A stretch of 64,000 nt of DNA, taken from positions 5,867,213 to 5,931,212 of the forward strand of contig NC_081182.1 of NCBI RefSeq assembly GCF_029867415.1. Direction: 5' to 3'. The notes beneath the pieces were generated by a model. The model worked only from the letters and a program-made list of their open reading frames with translations, did not search any database and had not been told where the DNA came from. The number at the start of each line of letters is the position of its first letter. Position 1 is the first letter of the stretch. This document shows, piece by piece, positions 59,921 to 64,000 of this stretch. The DNA is from Vicia villosa. Lineage: Eukaryota > Streptophyta > Magnoliopsida > Fabales > Fabaceae. Position numbers and translations under genes: made by a program.

Positions 59921-61123
59921 TGTTGAAAGAGTATTGTGGTGTACTTTTCGTTATTATCGTATCCACAGGGATTATTGCGATATCACCGCCGTTCTATAGC
60001 CTATTTTGTCTTGAGTTAATGTTACTTTAAATTTGGGTTTGCAAAAGGTCATTCAATTCTTTTAGTAGCAAAGAGTAAATTAATGAAAGTTCTAAGTTAA
60101 AGAAAATGTATCAAGATTCGATTTCATCGACCTAAATTTGTATGTCTCCTTATAAATATACGTATATGAACATGGTAACGATCAACATAATTACGTATCG
60201 ACGCCTATATCGTCCGTGTCCGCAACGATATAGTTAGATTTACCGTATTGTTTAACCGACGATTTCTCCACCGTTTAAACAATACAAATAACGTTTTAAA
60301 ACCGATACTAAGTAAACATCAAACGCTAAATCCATGTCTGCAATTTATAGTTTGATAGATGATAAAGTTAGATCTAGATACAAATATTGATGTCTCAAAC
60401 ACTTATACCAAAGAAAAAGCTTTAATAAACAAACTAAACCATCTATATTGATCATCACTTGTTCATACACATATATTCACAAGAAAAACCTACAAAAGGC
60501 TAGGAAGATTACATCTTATCTTGATACAAAAGAGATTTAGCTATCCATGAAAATGGTAGCTTGCTCAAGAAGTAAAGGATGAAGATCAACAAGCATCAAA
60601 GGCGATTAATCGACGATCAAAGCTTCCAATCTTCGATTCTTTGTTTGCTACAGTGCACAAGTGTTCTTTAGCTCTCAAGATCAACCAACCAACACAAAAT
60701 ATCTGAAAACCCCTTTATATAGCATTTCTGAATTCTGTCCAGGGCGCGTCGCGCCCTCCAGCGCGCTTCGCGCCAATACACTTAAGAAATTTAAACCGCC
60801 CATGCGCGTGACGCGCGCAACTCTCTGCTTTGAAGCTCAAAAATATCTTGCCCAGGGCGCGACGCGCCCACATCTCCGCGCGACGCGCGCTTACTTCTGC
60901 CAGGCACTCTCTTGCAAAGCTCAAAACAAGCTCCAAACTTCCCCAAAATTGGCTAAAACCTACAAAATCATAACTAAAACACATATTAACATAAAATGAA
61001 AGCTTAATATTATAAACTATAAATAATTATCTAAAACTTCAGGGAATTGTACGAATATCCGATAAAAACGGTCGAAAGGTGCCATTAATTAAACTAAATA
61101 TAAACACAATTTGGCACCTAACA
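59921..61123 (-). repeat. 5' LTR of Athila-2
   Basis: Same length as the 3' LTR, and apparently the same sequence except at 60839. It starts at 61123 on the minus strand and is followed by the primer-binding site. It carries the same five palindromes (about 60742-60890) and TATA box. Confidence 0.95.
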
Positions 61124-61210
61124 GGAATCAAAAGATCAATAATGACCTTGGTGTGGATAATCTCCCTCCATATATGTTCTTAGTGGCTGTTTAGAGCTGT
61201 GTAATTTTCC

Positions 61211-61300
61211 ATGGTGGATTCCAACTGTACAACATGGTGGATTCCAACTGACAACATGGTCCATTTCCGTTTTACGAAGTCCAATGGTGGATTCCAACTG
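61211..61300. repeat. Three 17-bp direct repeats
   Basis: ATGGTGGATTCCAACTG occurs at 61211-61227, 61234-61250 and 61284-61300, just outside the Athila-2 insertion. Class unknown. Confidence 0.85.
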
Positions 61301-61309
61301 TACTTATTA

Positions 61310-62180
61310 TGAGTACAATTAATACTACACTACTTTCCTAGTTGAGTAACTGAGGTGAGTCATCCCTTTAATTTAGAAGATGCGTTTGACCCATAGGACC
61401 ATGAATACTTCAGTTATTGACATAGAGAGTCTCGTTGGACTTACTTAAAACATGGTTTGATACGTTCTCCTACGAGATACAACACAAAGGAAATATATGT
61501 TTGGATGAGCTCTTCAACCACTATTTTCTAGGGGTGAAAAAATGGGTCCTGTCCGTTGGACATGCTTGTTTTTCTCGAACTTTAGTGCGGGGCGGGTCAA
61601 TGGTTTAGGCTCGCACCCTTTAATGTGCTCGTCCAGTCCCACCCCGTTTTTACGAGCATTTGAGGACACATATATTAACTTAATTTTTTTTTTGTATTTT
61701 TAGGCTTAAAATGTGCAGTGCCCGCGGACTTGCCCTGTCCTCACTTTTTATGCGGGCTAAGGTTTTATGGCCGTACCATCAACTATGTGCGCCCCATTTT
61801 TTGCGGACTTTTACGGGGCGGATCTAAATGGGACGAACATGTCCGTTTGCCATCCCTAATATTTTCACACCCCAATGCAACTTTTAACGTGATTTTGTGA
61901 AGTTAAAAAACTAAGTGTTTGGTTTAACATGATGATAAAGTAAACTCCAAACCAAACATATATAAATGAGGTGAGCTTGATCACGTGTTTGCCACATTAT
62001 CTCGTCATTTCTTATATAAATATTATGTATTATTTACAAGTCAGAGAATTGATGGGTCAGGTTCTTAACTTTTCATGTACTCGTTTTATGATAGTTGGAT
62101 TTTCAAAAATATTTCATTTTAGAGTCTTTCAAACACAAAGACCTGTAAATAAGAAGTGATTAAGGGATACCATTTTATTC
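61310..62180. repeat. Dispersed repeat, copy 2 (related to 45120-45800)
   Basis: Collinear with 45424-45790 in two parts, 61350-61500 and 61960-62170, separated by the MITE at 61529-61858 and unrelated bases. Both copies are AT-rich and have no ORF. Confidence 0.55.
61529..61858. mobile_element. hAT-like MITE, divergent member (330 bp)
   Basis: The left end TAGGGGTGAAAAAATGGG and right end TTTGCCATCCCTA form imperfect inverted repeats. The flanks CTATTTTC (61521-61528) and ATATTTTC (61859-61866) agree at seven of eight bases, as an old 8-bp target duplication would. Its GGGCGGG and GCGGAC arms recall the MITEs at 5332 and 37487. It has no transposase. Confidence 0.75.
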
Positions 62181-64000
62181 CAAGAAACAATTTGGATAAT
62201 TTAAAAGTATTATAAAGACAAATTTAAGATTCCCACAATAGAAAATAATAAATATAAAATTTAAATTCTAAACTTTTTACCTAGTATTCAAATTTCATGA
62301 AATTAGGCCTTAGACAAAATATATCATCAAAATTTATTTATCTGAAATTTCTCCAAGTTTATATCAAAACAATTGAATTTATATAGAAGAATTTAAAGTT
62401 TACAGATCCCCGTACAAAATTTCACCATCACACTCTAAATGCATTTTTGGAATGAATAAAATATTTGATATATGATCTATATGTTGCAACTAATTAGCTT
62501 CTCTGTTAATTGATGCTCTTTTTTTTAGAGAAAATAAACTAGTACAAGGCAAATGTGATAAACCAGGTAAGGATAGTTGGAAAGTACCCACAGAATAAGC
62601 ATATCTGAAAGCTGGACAATTATCTTTGAACTCACCCTATGGCAAGATCATAAATAGAAAGTACATAATTTCAAGCCAAAGACTACTAAATAAAAACCAT
62701 AATTTCTAATCAACTTGTTGATTGTATAAAAAAAAAATGCAGCACATAGTATTTCAGACAGACATCTGTTTAAGAGTATATATACTTATGTCAAGTAGAC
62801 ATTAATGCTTAAGTTATAAGATTATGTGCATCAATCAAGGCAAGACTGTCTCTATTATATTGCTTCTCCAACTTGATTCATGATTCTGGTGAATTTATGA
62901 TGATTATATCTTACCAACTATTGTGATATAGATTGTTTGTTTTTGGGGGCCACAAGGTAACAATAACAACAGAATCTTTTAAGGATTTTGTGTATGGCTA
63001 GGATGGTTTAAACTTTTTCAGTGAAATTGTGGCAAAATGAGAACTTGAAATCTCAAAGAGTAGTTTGGATCACATATTCTAGTATTGTACCCTACCTCTC
63101 ATTGCCTTATCTTTTTCTCTTAATAAGCATGTAAAGATATTCAATTTCAAGTATATGCCTTGGAGATTCAATGACTTTGTGAGTACCACGTTGTTATTTA
63201 TACACCATAATAACTGGATTAATTTAGTTAAATTTCTCATTTTATGAAAAGGGTGTGTAAAAACAAATGAAGATCCCTTAGTAAAAAAAGGGTAATGATT
63301 TGTAAGCATAAAATTGAAGACTTTGTTGATTCAAGGTCTCTTATATTTATGACTAGATATAGTAGTACAAAAATGAGTGATATTTTATATTTTTTATGCT
63401 GCATTTCTTTTTACCATTTAAAAAAAAATGGAACAGAGATCGAATTGGTAAAACTTTCAACATATGATTTAATTGATTCAACCGGTTAAACCTATGATCA
63501 AATCGTTTATTAAATAAACTAATAATATGAAACTATTTTTTTATAGATATGTTACTCATAATCATATTTTCACAACTTAGTAAAATAAATATTTCAAAAA
63601 TCTATTATAAACTTAATACAACAATATAATAACAAAACATAATTGTGCATTTCATTTAAAAATAATTTTATCAAATTAAAGAATTACACTCAAATAAGTT
63701 AAACTAATTTAAACCAAAAGTAAAATAAAGTTCAAATAATTAAGAATACTTAAATTTAGATACAATAAAAAAATAAACAATACAATACACTTAATTAAAT
63801 AACAAAAAGAAAATTCGAGTTAGTTGAAAGAAAATCTATAACGGAGTGACAAAATTTAAAAATTTGTATGTTTGTAATAAAAACACGAAATTCTTTTTGT
63901 GATTGGAGAATGCATGTTAAGTTTTGATATTTACATATTAAACTTTTAAAAAAAATAATAAATGGCCAATTTGATGCACTTTTTTTGAATCGGACGGTTT
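62181..64000. other. AT-rich intergenic DNA
   Basis: I see no gene, RNA or element with definable ends. Short ORFs on both strands are random-looking. Confidence 0.45.

Larger units (their letters stand above)
49432..61123 (-). mobile_element. Athila-2, complete Ty3/Gypsy retrotransposon (11,692 bp)
   Basis: It has two 1203-bp LTRs (49432-50634 and 59921-61123) beginning TGTTAGGTGCC and ending TTCAACA on the minus strand. A 5-bp target duplication GGAAT lies at 49427-49431 and 61124-61128. The primer site is next to the 5' LTR (59900-59917) and the polypurine tract next to the 3' LTR (50635-50650). Gag-pol (59770-54314) and an extra ORF (53387-52215) are open. By eye I found a single LTR difference (C at 50350, A at 60839). 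All parts needed for movement look present, so this is a very young insertion. It belongs to a different family from Athila-1: the LTRs are unrelated and gag-pol is clearly diverged. Confidence 0.95.

Overview
The window is a stretch of plant nuclear DNA, AT-rich and full of transposons. The two intact host genes, the split-gene structure and the retrotransposon types point to a dicot. The style of the Athila elements suggests a legume, but that is an inference. The host genes are a symplekin/ESP4 homologue on the minus strand (27 coding exons, stop at 16819, ATG at 34668) and UFC1, the E2 enzyme of the UFM1 pathway, on the plus strand (41348-42875). They are transcribed divergently, about 6.7 kb apart, with transposon debris between them.

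Region 1 to 18.7 kb: an Athila-type Ty3/Gypsy element (here Athila-1, plus strand) lies directly beyond the 3' end of the symplekin gene. The element and the last seven symplekin exons have been copied in tandem. Positions 1-3441 repeat 15212-18655 almost perfectly, and at 3441/3442 symplekin intron sequence runs straight into the middle of the element's gag. Athila-1 keeps a nearly complete gag-pol, split in the protease by a hAT-type MITE with a perfect 8-bp target duplication. It also has two related extra reading frames after pol, a polypurine tract and a 1735-bp 3' LTR.

Region 18.7 to 34.7 kb: the symplekin gene, with introns holding a Stowaway MITE, a SINE-like element, a Copia LTR with primer-binding site and another MITE-like repeat. 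All exon phases fit and the assembled frame is open for about 1333 codons. Two introns need a GC donor.

Region 34.9 to 49.4 kb: microsatellite, a truncated hAT MITE, a decayed chromovirus pol, UFC1, a decayed gypsy-type transposon ORF that has stop codons but no frameshift, a 20-bp minisatellite, and other repeats.

Region 49.4 to 61.1 kb: a complete, very young Athila element on the minus strand (Athila-2, 11,692 bp) with two 1203-bp LTRs that seem to differ at one base, a GGAAT target duplication, a tRNA-Asp-type primer-binding site, an uninterrupted 1818-codon gag-pol and one extra ORF. The rest, to 64 kb, is AT-rich intergenic DNA with one more hAT-like MITE.

The most interesting signal is shared by the two Athila elements. 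Each carries its own short palindromic motif (GAGACG-CA-CGTCTC in one, GCGCG-A-CGCGC-like in the other). Each motif is clustered at the same two places: in the LTR just upstream of a TATA box, and in the spacer between pol and the extra ORF. This looks like a repeated cis-regulatory module, possibly an internal promoter for the extra ORF.
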